A stretch of DNA of 13,376 nucleotides. Origin: Acidobacteriota bacterium (lineage in GTDB: Bacteria; Acidobacteriota; Polarisedimenticolia; Gp22-AA2). A program made the position numbers and the translations under genes. The DNA lies in NCBI GenBank assembly GCA_016202915.1, contig JACQNT010000099.1, forward strand, positions 1-13,376, given 5' to 3'. Below, in pieces: positions 1-7,818 of the stretch (positions are counted from its first letter, which is position 1; each line of letters begins with the position of its first letter). The notes under the pieces are model-generated. The model did not search any database. It saw nothing but the letters and a program-made list of their open reading frames with translations, and was not told the DNA's origin.

Positions 1-80
1 ACCAGCCAGGCGCCCACGAACCCACCGGCGCCGGTGACCAGGACGCTGGAGGATCCCCAGGGATGGCCGGTGCCGCTCAT
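1..80 (-). CDS. NAD-dependent sugar dehydratase/epimerase (SDR), N-terminal fragment; probably CDP-glucose 4,6-dehydratase
   Basis: Only the first 26 codons are in the window; the gene continues past the left edge. The ATG at 80-78 overlaps the stop codon of the cytidylyltransferase gene by 4 bases (ATGA). Residues 13-26 read VLVTGAGGFVGAWL, the first beta strand and glycine-rich NAD(P)-binding loop (G17, G20, G23) of an extended short-chain dehydrogenase. From family knowledge, the gene after glucose-1-phosphate cytidylyltransferase is usually rfbG, CDP-glucose 4,6-dehydratase, which turns CDP-glucose into CDP-4-keto-6-deoxyglucose in the cytoplasm. The visible loop lacks the TGHTGFKG form I associate with classical RfbG, so another CDP- or dTDP-sugar epimerase/dehydratase is possible. 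The SDR fold is well supported; the exact enzyme is inferred from context. Confidence 0.75.
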   Translation of the reverse strand, partial: MSGTGHPWGSSSVLVTGAGGFVGAWL

Positions 81-856
81 CGGTCCCACACCTTCCACGG
101 CGCCGAACCGGATTCCCACATCTGGTTGAGCGCCTGGTTGTCCTTGTAGGTGTCCATGCAGGCCCAGAACCCCTCGTGGCGGTAGGCGCAGAGCTGTCCC
201 GCTCCGGCGAGCTTCTCCAGGGGGGCGCGCTCCAGGACGCTCGACTCGTCCAGGCAGTCGAAGGCGTCCCTGCGGAAGACGAAGAAGCCGCCGTTGATCC
301 ACGCCCCCAGCCTCGGCTTCTCGAGGAAGGAGGTGACGCGGCCGTCCTTCTCGACCGTCATGACGCCGAAGGGGGATGCCGGGTTCACCGCCGTCACGGT
401 GACGGTCTTCCCGTGCTGCCGATGGAACGCCAGGAGCGCCTTGAGATCGATGTCGGACAGGCCGTCACCGTACGTCACCATGAACTCGTCGTCCTGAATG
501 TACTTCTGCACCTTCTTGATCCTCCCGCCGGTGTTGGTGTCCTGGCCGGTGTCGGCGAACACCAGGGTCCAGGGCTCGGGAGGATCGAGCGCGCGGAGGG
601 TCGGGCCGTCAGGCCGGCCGATCTGGAGGACGCAGTCCGATCCGCGCCAGCCGCTGGTCTGGACGAAGTACTCCTTCACCTTGTGCCCGAGATGGCCGAG
701 GCAGAGGATGAAGTCCCCGAAGCCGTGGGCGGAGTACATCTTCAGGATGTGCCAGAGGACCGGCCTGCCGCCGATCTCCACCAGGGCCTTGGGGATCGTC
801 TCGGCGCTCTCCCGCAGGCGCGTCCCCTTCCCTCCGCACAGGATCACCACCTTCAT
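77..856 (-). CDS. rfbF: Glucose-1-phosphate cytidylyltransferase
   Basis: A 259-residue protein, close to the usual RfbF length. It is predicted to form CDP-glucose and pyrophosphate from CTP and glucose-1-phosphate (EC 2.7.7.33) in the cytoplasm, the entry to CDP-deoxysugars. The nucleotidyltransferase signature GGKGTRLRE lies at residues 8-16, followed by IPKALVEIGGRPVLWHI at 21-37, where K23 matches the conserved PK lysine. DTNTGGRI (106-113), YGDGLSDID (129-137, with D131 in the metal/nucleotide position), INGGFFVF (187-194) and FWACMDTYKD (230-239) follow in the order expected for RfbF rather than the related glucose-1-phosphate thymidylyl- or uridylyltransferases. The ATG at 856-854 overlaps the stop of the upstream glycosyltransferase by 4 bases, and its own stop overlaps the next gene in the same way. 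Translation is therefore probably coupled on both sides. Confidence 0.95.
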   Translation of the reverse strand: MKVVILCGGKGTRLRESAETIPKALVEIGGRPVLWHILKMYSAHGFGDFILCLGHLGHKVKEYFVQTSGWRGSDCVLQIGRPDGPTLRALDPPEPWTLVFADTGQDTNTGGRIKKVQKYIQDDEFMVTYGDGLSDIDLKALLAFHRQHGKTVTVTAVNPASPFGVMTVEKDGRVTSFLEKPRLGAWINGGFFVFRRDAFDCLDESSVLERAPLEKLAGAGQLCAYRHEGFWACMDTYKDNQALNQMWESGSAPWKVWDR

Positions 857-2040
857 GCCGCCGCCTCTCCGTCGAGGATGTCCCGGTACACCGACTCCAC
901 CCTCCCGACGCAGGTCTTCAGGCCGAACTGCCCTTCCGCGCGCTCCCTTCCCGTCCGGCCCAAATCCGACGCCAGGGGCGCGTCGCGCAGGACGCGGACC
1001 GCGGCGCGCGCCGTCGCCTCCGGGTCGCCCCGCGGCACGAGCAGGCCGGTCTCGCCGTCCACCACGATGTCGAGAACGCCGCCCGCCGCGGTCGCCACGA
1101 CCGGCCGGCCGCAGGCCATCGCCTCGATCAGGACCAGCCCGAACGGCTCCGGCTCGATGGAGGCGTGCACCAGCAGGCTGGAGGCCGCCAGGACCTCCGG
1201 GATGTCGTCCAGGCGGTAGCGCCAGTCGGTGAACAGGGTGCAGGAGGCGATCCCCAGGTCGCCCGCCAGCGCCTTCATGCGCCGCGCGTAGCGGGCGTGC
1301 GTGGGGATCGGGCCGCCCGCGACCAGGAAGCGGGCCTCGGGGACCTCCTCCCTGACGAGTCGCGCCGCCCGCAGGAACACCTCGAGGCCTTTCCAGGGAT
1401 CGAGGCGGGCGATGAAGGTCACGAGAGGAGCGCCTTGCGGGACGCCGAGCTCGGCGCGGATCCTCCGGCCGCCGACCCGCGGGTGGAACTGCTCGAGGTC
1501 CACGCCGTCGGGGATGACGCGGGAGGGCGCCGGCCGGGGTCCCGACGCCAGCATCCCGGCGACCGCCGCCGACATGGCGATCGCCTCCGTGGCCCAGCGC
1601 CGGACCAGTTCCACGAAGACGGCCCGCACCGGGCCGCGCCGCGACAGCAGCTCCCGGACGTGCCATACGTGGGGCCGGCCCGCCCGGCGCGCCGCGGCCC
1701 CTCCGTAGAGCGTGAACAGCGAGTTGCTGTGCACGAGATCGACGCGCTCCCGATCGATGATCCTCCCGAGGGCGCTCACCGCCGGCAGGAAGCCGGCGGC
1801 GAACTTCCCCTGGGTCCACGGGTTCAGTGACCTCCGCAGCGGGGGCATCGGGACGAAGCGCACGCTGCCGCCGCTGGCCTCGATCCTGTCCACCAGCGGG
1901 CCGGGGCCGGGGAGGGCCACGATCGGCCGGTAGGCTCTCTTGTCCAGCCCCGCGACCAGCCTCGACAGCGCCAGGTCGGCGCCTCCCACCTCGGAGGTGG
2001 GCTGCACGAAGAGCACCGTCCTGCGGCGGAGCGGCTTCAC
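853..2040 (-). CDS. GT4-family glycosyltransferase (GT-B fold)
   Basis: A 395-residue protein with the architecture of family GT4 retaining glycosyltransferases. The N-terminal domain starts RRRTVLFVQPTSEVGGADLAL (residues 5-25), with the glycine-rich GGAD turn of the acceptor domain. HVWHVRE (124-130) is typical of the group. In the C-terminal donor-binding domain, FIARLDPWKG (209-218) supplies the Arg and Lys that contact the nucleotide diphosphate, and E298-PFGLVLI-E306 is the EX7E motif, followed by MACGRPVVA. I see no transmembrane segment, so the enzyme probably acts at the cytoplasmic face, adding one sugar to the lipid-linked repeat unit; donor and acceptor cannot be read from the sequence. 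The start is taken as GTG at 2040-2038, because it forms a GTGA overlap with the stop of the acetyltransferase gene and no ATG exists nearby. It ends in an ATGA overlap with rfbF. Confidence 0.9.
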   Translation of the reverse strand: MKPLRRRTVLFVQPTSEVGGADLALSRLVAGLDKRAYRPIVALPGPGPLVDRIEASGGSVRFVPMPPLRRSLNPWTQGKFAAGFLPAVSALGRIIDRERVDLVHSNSLFTLYGGAAARRAGRPHVWHVRELLSRRGPVRAVFVELVRRWATEAIAMSAAVAGMLASGPRPAPSRVIPDGVDLEQFHPRVGGRRIRAELGVPQGAPLVTFIARLDPWKGLEVFLRAARLVREEVPEARFLVAGGPIPTHARYARRMKALAGDLGIASCTLFTDWRYRLDDIPEVLAASSLLVHASIEPEPFGLVLIEAMACGRPVVATAAGGVLDIVVDGETGLLVPRGDPEATARAAVRVLRDAPLASDLGRTGRERAEGQFGLKTCVGRVESVYRDILDGEAAA

Positions 2041-2786
2041 GTCCCGGTCTCCTGGCGCTGCCGCGAGCGGACCACCCGCGCGGGGTTCCCGACCGCGACC
2101 GAGAAGGGCGGCAGGTCGCGCGTCACCACGGCGGCGGCCCCGATCACCGAGCCGCGTCCCACCCTCAACCCGTCCAGGACGATCGCCCTGTTGCCGATCC
2201 AGCAGTCGTCCTCGATCACGATCCCCCTGCGGATCACGCCCTGGCGGTTGATCGGCCGATCCACCTCCTCGAAGCGGTGGTTCTCGGCCAGGATGTCCAC
2301 CCCGGCCCCGAGGGTCACGTTGCTGCCGATGGTCACCCCGCCTCCCCCTCCGAGGACGCAGTAGGGGCCGACGTAGCAGTTGTCGCCGATCGCGATCCCT
2401 TTGCCCCTCTCGGTGAGGTGGCTGGTCACTTGAAGCCACAGGTGCTCCTTGAGGCGGACGTTGTGGCCGATGCGGACCCCTTCCTCGGAGAGGCAGTTCA
2501 GGTACGAATCGCGGCCGATCGACACGTTGTCTCCGACGCTCAGGTAGCCCGGGAACAGGATCTCCACCCGCCGCCCGAGGAACAGCCGCCGTCCGGCCTG
2601 CCTGAACCGGAAGCGGTGCAGGCTTCCCCGGAGCCAGCTCCAGGCCCCCTTGCGGTACATGTAGTAGATCAGCTCGGAGGTCCGCGCCTCGACCATGCTC
2701 CGGCCGGCGCGCCCCGCGATCTCCGCCGTGTCGCGCGCCATCGCCCAGCCGTACAGGGAGAATTTCCATCGCTCCAGCGTCCTCAC
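2037..2786 (-). CDS. Left-handed beta-helix (hexapeptide repeat) acyltransferase, probable sugar O-acetyltransferase
   Basis: A 249-residue protein. Residues 82-230 contain the repeating [LIV]-G-X4 hexapeptide pattern of LbetaH acyltransferases (for example VGDNVSIG, IGHNV, IGDNCYVG, IGSNVTLGAG, IEDDCWIGNRAIVLDG, VGRGSVIGAAAVV). It ends in the characteristic PFSVAVGNPARVVR (227-240). AENHRFE (167-173) carries the histidine (H170) in the position of the catalytic His of the maltose/galactoside and WcaF/NodL-like acetyltransferases. The helical N-terminus (about 1-70) is basic and may sit at the membrane surface. The likely role is acetyl-CoA-dependent O-acetylation of the repeat unit; the exact substrate is unknown. 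The start is GTG at 2786-2784, in a GTGA overlap with the polymerase stop; the next in-frame start (ATG for residue 16) would break that coupling. Confidence 0.88.
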   Translation of the reverse strand: MRTLERWKFSLYGWAMARDTAEIAGRAGRSMVEARTSELIYYMYRKGAWSWLRGSLHRFRFRQAGRRLFLGRRVEILFPGYLSVGDNVSIGRDSYLNCLSEEGVRIGHNVRLKEHLWLQVTSHLTERGKGIAIGDNCYVGPYCVLGGGGGVTIGSNVTLGAGVDILAENHRFEEVDRPINRQGVIRRGIVIEDDCWIGNRAIVLDGLRVGRGSVIGAAAVVTRDLPPFSVAVGNPARVVRSRQRQETGT

Positions 2787-5545
2787 GGGGCCCCTCCCTC
2801 GTCCAGGGACGCCGCGGTCGCCGCTGCCCCGCTCTCCAGGAGGGCGATCCGGCCCAGCGCGGCCGGATCCGCGGGACGGTCGACGAGCACGTGCCGGTAC
2901 TCGCGCAGCGCCTCCAGGGTGCGTCCCTCCTTCTCGTAGGCGCGCGCCATGCCCAGGTAGATCTCCGCCCGCAACTGCGGCATCTCCGGCGACGCCCGAT
3001 GGCGGTCGAGGATCCGGGTCCAGATACGCACCGCATCCGCCGGGCGCTCCATGGCGACGAGCGAAGCCAGGCGGTGACCGTACAGGGGCCGCTCCGGCGC
3101 CTCCGCCACGGCGGACTCGAGGGACGCGATCGCTCCCTGAAGATCGCCCGACCGGAACCGGGAACGCGCCAGGGCGTCGCGCAGCTCCGCGCGTTCGGGG
3201 GGCGCATCGGAGCCGGCCGCCGCCAGGACGCCGCGGACGAGATCCCGGGCCGCCGCCGGCCGGCACGAGGCGGCATAGAGATCATGGAGCCTGACCGCGA
3301 CCGCGGGGCTCCGCCGCTTCCTGAGAGAGGCCAGGTACGCCCGTTCCGCGGGCCCGACCTGCCCGGCATCCGCGAGGAAGTCGCCGTACAGGCGCTGCGC
3401 CTCGGCCTCGTCCGGGATGACCCGGTCGATCCAGCGTGGATCCGGAAGGCGCTCGAACAGGTAGCGGGCGATGGCCGGCGCCAGCGATGGATCGATCTCC
3501 ACGACCCGCCGGTACGAGGCCGCCGCGCCTTCCAGATCACCGGCGCCCAGGAGGTAGCCGCCCATGGCCCGATGGCCGGTCGTGGAGGTCGGCGCCAGCC
3601 AGACGATGGTGCCCGCGATCCCGCCGGCGATCGGGCCCACGACCGGCTCCGCCGACAGGTCCCGGGCCTCCGGTCGCAACCGCGACGCCAGGTGCAGCGC
3701 CGTGAGGGCACGCGCGTAGTTGGTGGCGTCCCACGGGTTCGCCCGGATCGAAGCGGCCACCGCCGTCCCCAGATCGCGCACCATCGCTTCGGCCTCGGCC
3801 GGGGGCGGCGGGTTCGGATCCTTTTCGAGCCGCCGCTCGGCCAGCGTGGCGAGGGCGATCGCAAGCGTCCCCTGCGCCTCGGAGTCTCCCGGTCTCCAGC
3901 CGGTCGCCGCCCTGGCGAGCCGGACCGCCTCCTCCGCCAGGGCCGTCGTCCCCGCCGCGGCGGCCGCGGCCAGATCGCGCCCGCGGCCGGCGCGCTCCGC
4001 CGCCAGGTACTCGGTGGACGACTCCGCGAGCATCAGGAGAGCCAGCGCTGTCCCGGCGGCGCGCGCCCGCCTGCCGGCCGGCCGCGCCGGCTCCGGGGCT
4101 CCGCCCGCGGCCTGCAGGGCCGTCCCGGCCGCGATCCCGAGGCAGACGCTGAACAGCAGCGCGTTGGCGGGGATCGCCAGGTTGAAATCGGTCAGCTCGT
4201 GGAGGAGCAGGGCCGCGCACGCCGCCGCCGCGCCCGCGGCCAGCCCCCGGCCCGCGGCCGCGCGACGCGCCGCCCCGAGCGCCCGGGCCAGAAGCCACAG
4301 GACCGCGGCCACGGCGAGCGCGGCGGCGGGCAGGCCGACGCCGGAAGCGATCTCCAGGTAGCCGTTGTGGGCGTGATCGAAATACCTGTGGATCGCCGGC
4401 GTGGCGTAATGCGGCAGCAGGTTGCGGAAGGTGCCGAGCCCCGTCCCGAAGACGGGATAGTCGCCGACGATGCCGGCGGTGGCCAGCCAGAGATCCTGGC
4501 GCCCTCCGGGGGCCTCCGCGTCGGAGGGGACCTGCGCGAAGGAGGCCGCGATCTCGTGCCGCCCGAACCACGCCAGCGGCGCCAGCACGACGGCGACCAT
4601 GGCGACCGACCGGGCGGCGCGCGCGACGCTTCCCTCGCGGCCTGCGCCCAGCCAGCACAGGAGCGCGACCGCCGTGACCAGGCCGAAGGCGATCCCGGAG
4701 CGGGAGAACGACAGGAGGAGGGCCGAGCCGGTCAGTCCGATCGCCAGGAGCAGGAGGCCGCTGGCGCCCCGGCGGGCGTCCGAGAGTGAGACCAGCCAGC
4801 TCCTCCAGCCCGGCGAGCGGCGCGCCGTGCGCCGCTGGTCCCAGTACAGGCCGAGGGCCACGAGGAGCGCGATCTCCATCAGTCCCGCGAAATGGTTCTT
4901 GTTGATGTAGGAGCCTGTGACCGAGTGCAGGTAGTGGCGCTTGCGGTAGCCGAAGATGTGCTGGTGCCCGGTGAGGTACTCCGCGAGACCGTAGAGGGCC
5001 TCGAACGTCCCGATCGCCACGATGCAGAGGGCCAGCCGGCGCCCCGCCTCGCGATCGCGGCAGAGGAGCACGGCGCTGGCCCCGACGACGAGGAGCGCCG
5101 CGAGCATCAGGAAGGCCCGCCGCGTCGCCTCGGGGTTGGCGCTGAGCGTCGCCCACGCCGTCCCCGGGATCCCGCCGCCGAGCCCCAGGAGCGCCGCGAA
5201 CGCTCCGAGGCCCGACGCCTCCGCGCCGAGCCGGTCGAGGAGACCGGCGCGCCCGGGGGCGAGCGCCGCGACGATCGCCCGCGGGAGAGGCACGATCTGG
5301 AAGGCGCCCACGAGGACCAGGATCGTTCCGGCGCCCAGCGCCGCGCGGACGGCGCCGCGGGGAAGGCGGGGCGGGGCGTGCAGCGACCAGAGGATCAGGA
5401 TCAAGCCCGCGGCTCCCCCCAGGATCGGCCTGCGATCGGGCGCGACCAGGGCGAACGGCAGCGGGGAAGCGACGACGAGGGTCGCCAGCAGGAGCAGAAC
5501 GGCCTTCTCGGGCCAGGCGGAGAGCGCGTCCCGGATCACCTGCAT
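2783..5545 (-). CDS. O-antigen ligase/polymerase (Wzy_C/WaaL family) with C-terminal TPR region
   Basis: A 920-residue inner-membrane protein. Residues 1 to about 480 hold roughly a dozen hydrophobic segments. They include the family landmarks GSYINKNHFAG (211-221), LLLSFSRSGI (276-285), then a periplasmic loop with RQDLW (349-353), PVFGTGLGTF (364-373) and HAHNGYLEI (391-399). This is the Wzy_C/WaaL pattern of enzymes that join repeat units or ligate them to a lipid acceptor. About 515-905 are alpha-helical repeats of TPR type (for example GDLEGAAASYRRVVEIDPSLAP at 669-690 and GRTLEALREYRHVLVDRPADP at 874-893), probably periplasmic. The ATG at 5545 is preferred: AGGGAG (5559-5554) lies 8 bases upstream and the previous gene stops 26 bases before it. 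Within an EPS operon, polymerase is the more likely role than ligase. A further in-frame open stretch upstream of the ATG overlaps the kinase gene and is not coding. Confidence 0.9.
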   Translation of the reverse strand: MQVIRDALSAWPEKAVLLLLATLVVASPLPFALVAPDRRPILGGAAGLILILWSLHAPPRLPRGAVRAALGAGTILVLVGAFQIVPLPRAIVAALAPGRAGLLDRLGAEASGLGAFAALLGLGGGIPGTAWATLSANPEATRRAFLMLAALLVVGASAVLLCRDREAGRRLALCIVAIGTFEALYGLAEYLTGHQHIFGYRKRHYLHSVTGSYINKNHFAGLMEIALLVALGLYWDQRRTARRSPGWRSWLVSLSDARRGASGLLLLAIGLTGSALLLSFSRSGIAFGLVTAVALLCWLGAGREGSVARAARSVAMVAVVLAPLAWFGRHEIAASFAQVPSDAEAPGGRQDLWLATAGIVGDYPVFGTGLGTFRNLLPHYATPAIHRYFDHAHNGYLEIASGVGLPAAALAVAAVLWLLARALGAARRAAAGRGLAAGAAAACAALLLHELTDFNLAIPANALLFSVCLGIAAGTALQAAGGAPEPARPAGRRARAAGTALALLMLAESSTEYLAAERAGRGRDLAAAAAAGTTALAEEAVRLARAATGWRPGDSEAQGTLAIALATLAERRLEKDPNPPPPAEAEAMVRDLGTAVAASIRANPWDATNYARALTALHLASRLRPEARDLSAEPVVGPIAGGIAGTIVWLAPTSTTGHRAMGGYLLGAGDLEGAAASYRRVVEIDPSLAPAIARYLFERLPDPRWIDRVIPDEAEAQRLYGDFLADAGQVGPAERAYLASLRKRRSPAVAVRLHDLYAASCRPAAARDLVRGVLAAAGSDAPPERAELRDALARSRFRSGDLQGAIASLESAVAEAPERPLYGHRLASLVAMERPADAVRIWTRILDRHRASPEMPQLRAEIYLGMARAYEKEGRTLEALREYRHVLVDRPADPAALGRIALLESGAAATAASLDEGGAP

Positions 5546-5571
5546 CGCCAGCACTCCCTGGGAGCCTGTGG

Positions 5572-7806
5572 CTATTTCAGCCTCTTGAGCCCCGCGCCGG
5601 AGGCCTGCTGCGGCGCCTCCTCCACCTCGCGCGGCCCGGCGTCGTAGTACTTGTGGTAGTAGTAGTAGTACTTCCGGTCCTCCAGGCTGACGTTGTTGAG
5701 CACCGCCCCGATGAGATGCGCGCGCGCCTGGGCCAGCTTCTCCCGGCCGCGCTGGGCCAGGTCGCGGCCCGTCTTCCCACCCCAGACGATCAGGATCACC
5801 GCGTCGACCTTGGTGGAGAGGATGCTCGGATCGGCGCAGTGCAGGAGCGGCGGGGAATCGAAGATGATGTGGTCCAATCCCGCGGGGGACTTGATCATGC
5901 CGCAGAGATCCAGGAGACGCCCCGATTCCAGGAGCTCGCTCGGGTTGGGAGAGATCGGCCCGCTCGGGAAGACCCACAGGCCCGGGATGCTGGTCTTCAC
6001 CGCCATCTCCAGGACCTCGCCCTGGCCGCTGAGGAAGTTGCTCAGCCCGCGCGTGTTGGGGACGCCGAGGGCCTTGTGAATCCGCGGCTTCCGGAGATCC
6101 GCGTCGACCAGCAGCACGCTGTGGCCGATCTGCGTCAGGGAGATCGCGAGGTTGATCGAGGTGGAGGTCTTTCCCTCGGAGCTGCGGCAGCTGGTGATCA
6201 TGATGATGCCCGGGGGGGCGTCCGGCGACGAGAGCAGGATGGACGTCCGGAGCTCCCGGTAGGCCTCCGCCAGCTGCGACTTGGGCGCCAGGTGGGTGAC
6301 CAGGTCAAGCGGCGGGGGCGGACCGGTCGGCGGCGGCGACCGCTTTCCACCGTAGCGCGGCGGCGCCACGCCCGACATCGACGGGATCACCGCGAGGGTG
6401 GCCAGGCGGAGGTGCTTCTCGACATCCTCGGGCGTCTTGAGGGTGTTGTCCATGTACTCGAAGAAGAAGGCGAGGGTCGTCCCGAGGGCCAGGCCGCAGA
6501 GGATGCCGAAGGCGATGCTCAGCTTCCGGCGCGGCTTGAACGGCGCGCGCGGGACCTCGGCGCGGTCGACGATCTTGATGTTGCTCGTGGCCTTGTCGCT
6601 CAGCTTGGCCGAGATCCCGGTCTGGCCCTCCCGTTCCAGGATCGCCCCCAGGTTCTTCTTCTTGCTCTCGAGATCCGCCTTCATCGAGTAGTAGGTGATC
6701 TCCGCCAGGCTGAGCTGCTGGACCTGCGCCGTCATCCGGTCCAGCGCCGCCTTGAGCCCCGCCTCCTTCTGCTCCGCCTGGTGGTACACGACGGCGGCGG
6801 TGCCGATCAGTCGCTCGGCGATCTGGAGGACCTGGCCGTCGAGCTGACTGCGGGCGGCGTCCACGCGCGCCTTGAGGTCGAGCATGGCGGGCCAGTCGGG
6901 CTTGAATTTCTCCGAGCGCTCCGCGGATTCCTTCTCCAGGTTCGCCAGGGCCGACCGCAGCTCCTGGATCAGCGGGTTCGCCGCGACGTCGGGGATCGAC
7001 GCCGGCTCCGCCTGCTGCAGCGAGCGGTACATCGCCTCCCTGGCGATGCGCTCCGCCTGCGCGCGCCCGTGCTCGGCGCGGAGGTAGGAGAGGTCCTGCT
7101 CGGCGGAGTTCTGCTGATCGCCGAGGAACAGGAGCTTCTTCTCGCGGGCGTACTCCTGCAGCGCCCGCATGCTTTTCTCGAGGTCCTCCTGCAGGTCCTT
7201 GATCTGCTGTCCCATCGAATGGGACGCCGACTCGGTCGTCATGAAGGTCGTGTCGAGGGTGAAGAGGATGTACGCGTCGGCGACGGCGTTCGCCACCCGC
7301 GCGGCGAGATCGGCGTCCGCCGAGTCGAAGCTCACCGAGACCAGGCGGCTGTAGCCGACCGGCGTCACCGACAGCCGGCCGAGGAACAGGTCGACGACCC
7401 AGGCGTCATCCGGCGCGGCGGATCCGGCCGATCCGTTCCGCGCCGCGGGGGGCACGGCGCCGCCGACGAACTGCGGCGTGTGGGCCAGGTCGAGGGACTC
7501 GATCACGCGCCGCGCGATATTGCGGCTCTGGATGATGCGGTGCTGCGTCTGGTAGAAGTCGCGACCCGTCTCGTGGACGGCCGAGACGACGTCCTGGAAG
7601 GGCAGGACCTTCGAGGCGCTCTGCTCGATCTGGAGCTGCACGCTGGCGCGATAGACCGGGCGCTGCATGAAGGTGGCGATGGTGGCGCACGTGCCGATCA
7701 CCGCGGTCGTGACGTACACGACCCAGCGCCGGTGGACGATCACGCTCCAGTAGTCGAGCAGGTGGGCTTCCCTGATCGGCCCGCCGGTCCCCGCCGCGCC
7801 CCCCAC
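5572..7806 (-). CDS. Wzc-type polysaccharide co-polymerase / tyrosine autokinase (BY-kinase)
   Basis: A 744-residue bidomain protein. A Wzz-type N-terminal region follows LLDYWSVIVHRRW (16-28), with TM1 at about 29-47. A long periplasmic coiled-coil portion (about 195-395) leads to the PCP-type segment VPRAPFKPRRK (418-428) and TM2 (about 429-449). The cytoplasmic kinase has EAYRELRTSI (514-523, the EX2RX2R oligomerisation motif), Walker A in RSSEGKTSTS (541-550, K546, T547), Walker A' VLLVDADLRKP (564-574), NPSELL (621-626) and Walker B IIFDSPPLL (647-655). A C-terminal tyrosine cluster KYYYYYHKYY (712-721) is the autophosphorylation tail. These proteins control polymer length and export through cycles of tyrosine phosphorylation and contact the Wza-type exporter. 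The start is GTG at 7806-7804, fixed by a near-perfect Shine-Dalgarno sequence 5 bases upstream. The ATP loop has SSEGKT rather than the commoner GEGKT/S. Confidence 0.95.
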   Translation of the reverse strand: MGGAAGTGGPIREAHLLDYWSVIVHRRWVVYVTTAVIGTCATIATFMQRPVYRASVQLQIEQSASKVLPFQDVVSAVHETGRDFYQTQHRIIQSRNIARRVIESLDLAHTPQFVGGAVPPAARNGSAGSAAPDDAWVVDLFLGRLSVTPVGYSRLVSVSFDSADADLAARVANAVADAYILFTLDTTFMTTESASHSMGQQIKDLQEDLEKSMRALQEYAREKKLLFLGDQQNSAEQDLSYLRAEHGRAQAERIAREAMYRSLQQAEPASIPDVAANPLIQELRSALANLEKESAERSEKFKPDWPAMLDLKARVDAARSQLDGQVLQIAERLIGTAAVVYHQAEQKEAGLKAALDRMTAQVQQLSLAEITYYSMKADLESKKKNLGAILEREGQTGISAKLSDKATSNIKIVDRAEVPRAPFKPRRKLSIAFGILCGLALGTTLAFFFEYMDNTLKTPEDVEKHLRLATLAVIPSMSGVAPPRYGGKRSPPPTGPPPPLDLVTHLAPKSQLAEAYRELRTSILLSSPDAPPGIIMITSCRSSEGKTSTSINLAISLTQIGHSVLLVDADLRKPRIHKALGVPNTRGLSNFLSGQGEVLEMAVKTSIPGLWVFPSGPISPNPSELLESGRLLDLCGMIKSPAGLDHIIFDSPPLLHCADPSILSTKVDAVILIVWGGKTGRDLAQRGREKLAQARAHLIGAVLNNVSLEDRKYYYYYHKYYDAGPREVEEAPQQASGAGLKRLK

Positions 7807-7818
7807 GCGCCCCTCCTT
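7807..7818 (-). promoter_or_regulatory. Strong ribosome binding site deciding the GTG start of the Wzc-like kinase
   Basis: On the minus strand AAGGAGG occupies 7818-7812, five bases before the GTG at 7806-7804. Its first A is the last base of the export gene's TGA stop (7820-7818). The site decides a GTG start that would otherwise be ambiguous and links translation of the kinase to that of the exporter. Confidence 0.85.

Noticed and set aside
2891..4789. 632-codon open frame on the plus strand, antisense to the polymerase gene
   Set aside because: Low-complexity Arg/Gly-rich translation with no recognisable fold; the opposite strand encodes a clear Wzy-TPR protein with a ribosome binding site.
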